Made by a program: the position numbers and the translations under genes. The notes beneath the pieces were generated by a model. That model was not told the DNA's origin, made no database searches, and was given only the letters and a program-made list of their open reading frames with translations. A DNA stretch of 15,656 nucleotides from Christensenella sp. UBA3700 (GTDB taxonomy: Bacteria > Bacillota > Clostridia > Christensenellales > UBA3700): assembly GCA_002372775.1 (NCBI GenBank), contig DFIJ01000075.1, positions 1 to 15,656 of the forward strand, read 5' to 3'. Shown piece by piece: positions 14,486 to 15,656 of the stretch; position 1 is the stretch's first letter; each line of letters opens with the position of its first letter.

Positions 14486-15238
14486 TTACTTATTGTAAGG
14501 GTCTATATCTTTTTTACTTTTTATAATCTCTACTCCACTAACTTTTAGCATATCGTAGAAAATATCCATACAAATAATTTCACTATTATAATGACCAACT
14601 TCTATTAAAGCCACATTATAATATTTCATCTTAATTGCTAGAGATATTTTATTTTCACCGCCAATAACAACATCGACGTTCTTATTTTTTATCTCTTCAA
14701 TTAATTCATCATCTCTGGCACCTGCTCCACAAGATACACAAACTGTTTTAATTGTCTTATTTAAATCGCCTACAGTTCTTATATGATTATCATTTAAAAG
14801 CTTAGCTATCTCTTCGCTCTTTTCTTTAAGTGTGCCCTCTCTTTCAAATTCACCTAATCTATGGCATGTATTATAGCCGCCTAGAACGTTAATTTTTAGA
14901 AGTTCGCATAATTTATCGTTTATACCACCAATTGTTGAATCTAGGTTAGTATGAGCGCTATATAAGATAATCTTGTTCTTCTTTGCTTTGTCTACTATAT
15001 CTTGAGTAAATTGATCTACAATCTCTTCACCAAATACAGCAGGATGATGAGAAACTATCATTTCGCAATTATTATCAATTGCTTCATCTAAAACATCCAT
15101 TGAAACGTTTTCGCAAACAAGAACCTTATTAACATCTTGGCTTTTACTTCCACAACAAAGTCCTGGAGTATCAAACTCTTCAGCAAGATATAAAGGTGCT
15201 ATATTTTCAATTAGTTCAATTAATGATTTAGCCTTCAT
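14486..15238 (-). CDS. Nif3-like dinuclear metal protein (DUF34/YqfO type)
   Basis: Cytoplasmic protein of 250 residues, the short form without the extra PII-like insert found in the longer YqfO proteins. Metal-binding residues of the family are seen: H64-H65 in VSHHPAVF, H96 and D100 in SAHTNLD, and H216 and E220 in the C-terminal GHYNSE. The family folds as a hexameric toroid; it is linked to GTP cyclohydrolase-like chemistry and metal handling, but its true reaction is unsettled. The start at 15238 overlaps the end of trmK by 11 bases and has an AAGGAAAG site. The trmK neighbour is a known companion in Bacillota. Confidence 0.94.
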   Translation of the reverse strand: MKAKSLIELIENIAPLYLAEEFDTPGLCCGSKSQDVNKVLVCENVSMDVLDEAIDNNCEMIVSHHPAVFGEEIVDQFTQDIVDKAKKNKIILYSAHTNLDSTIGGINDKLCELLKINVLGGYNTCHRLGEFEREGTLKEKSEEIAKLLNDNHIRTVGDLNKTIKTVCVSCGAGARDDELIEEIKNKNVDVVIGGENKISLAIKMKYYNVALIEVGHYNSEIICMDIFYDMLKVSGVEIIKSKKDIDPYNK

Positions 15239-15656
15239 TTCTTTCCTTATTTATTATTTGCAAATATTTCTCATATTTGTCTTTATTCTCACCTGTAATG
15301 CCTTTTTCCAACAATTTTGTGTATTTATCTAAAAGATAATCAAGGTACATTACGTAGATTGAATTGCTTTTATTATCCTTTCCAAGAAGTATTTCTTTTT
15401 CAGATAATTCATCTTTTTTATTTGCTATGGCAACTATAATGCTATAGAAATGTTTATCTTCTTTTACAACATAATCTTTCTCTATAAAGAAATCATTTGC
15501 TGATAAGAATTCTCTTACGATGTCAACTTCTGTATGAGGACATAAAACTAATTTTTCAATTCCACTAGGTCTATTAGATAGAATCTTTATAATTTCACGG
15601 CCACCCATTCCAGCAATAACAACGGTATCTGCTTCATTGTCTTTTATAACATTTAG
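15228..15656 (-). CDS. trmK: tRNA (adenine(22)-N1)-methyltransferase, C-terminal part
   Basis: SAM-dependent methyltransferase that modifies A22 of tRNA. Only the last 142 residues are in the window; the frame runs off the right edge. Visible are NEADTVVIAGMGGREIIKIL, which is the family's conserved motif, and the closing substrate-binding end with PHTEVDIVREFLSANDFFIEKDYVVKEDKHFYSIIVA. The last residues (INKERNEG) are charged. The annotation rests on this motif and on the Nif3-like gene that follows, whose start overlaps its end by 11 bases. Confidence 0.92.
   Translation of the reverse strand, partial: LNVIKDNEADTVVIAGMGGREIIKILSNRPSGIEKLVLCPHTEVDIVREFLSANDFFIEKDYVVKEDKHFYSIIVAIANKKDELSEKEILLGKDNKSNSIYVMYLDYLLDKYTKLLEKGITGENKDKYEKYLQIINKERNEG

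Noticed and set aside
1..15656. Alternative genetic code (TGA as Trp) as in mollicutes
   Set aside because: All genes are full length with TGA read as stop and tryptophan encoded by TGG.

Overview
The window looks like chromosome of an AT-rich, low-GC Gram-positive bacterium (Bacillota; Bacilli/Erysipelotrichia-like by gene content). The grounds are the Shine-Dalgarno-led operons, a lysine riboswitch, TrmK beside the Nif3-like protein and its zinc-ribbon partner, and Hsp33. The standard genetic code fits all genes. I cannot name a genus.

Layout. (1) 1-2600, minus strand: a tight operon pgsA - small membrane protein - valS, with valS cut by the left edge. A good promoter precedes pgsA, and three TGTGAC repeats with near-helical spacing lie upstream of it. 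(2) 2601-7022, minus strand: a four-gene unit of a membrane protein with a lysine-rich tail, a SAM methyltransferase, hslO (Hsp33) and a 594-aa TPR protein. Genes touch or overlap, and the unit has its own promoter. (3) 7041-9980, minus strand: an accessory block. It runs from a DUF6508-like protein and an XRE-type regulator to a tightly coupled set: a DUF4417-like protein, a small polymorphic-toxin-like domain and a probable immunity protein. The set ends at a strong terminator. Between the regulator and the DUF4417 gene the opposite strand carries a promoter and a terminator about 70 bp apart with no ORF between them, so a small RNA is likely. (4) 10101-13222, plus strand: a lysine riboswitch with its terminator, then asd, dapA and dapB, the first committed steps from aspartate to diaminopimelate and lysine. 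(5) 13221-15656, minus strand: trmK (cut by the right edge), a Nif3-like protein, a C4 zinc-ribbon coiled-coil protein and a small membrane protein. This unit converges on dapB across a shared palindromic terminator.

The core genes are ordinary housekeeping. The part most worth attention is 7041-9980. Its main set looks like a toxin/immunity pair delivered or controlled through a DUF4417 partner, with a possible antisense RNA at its head. Family names for the toxin, immunity, DUF4417 and DUF6508 proteins come from motif recognition by eye and were not tested by a search.
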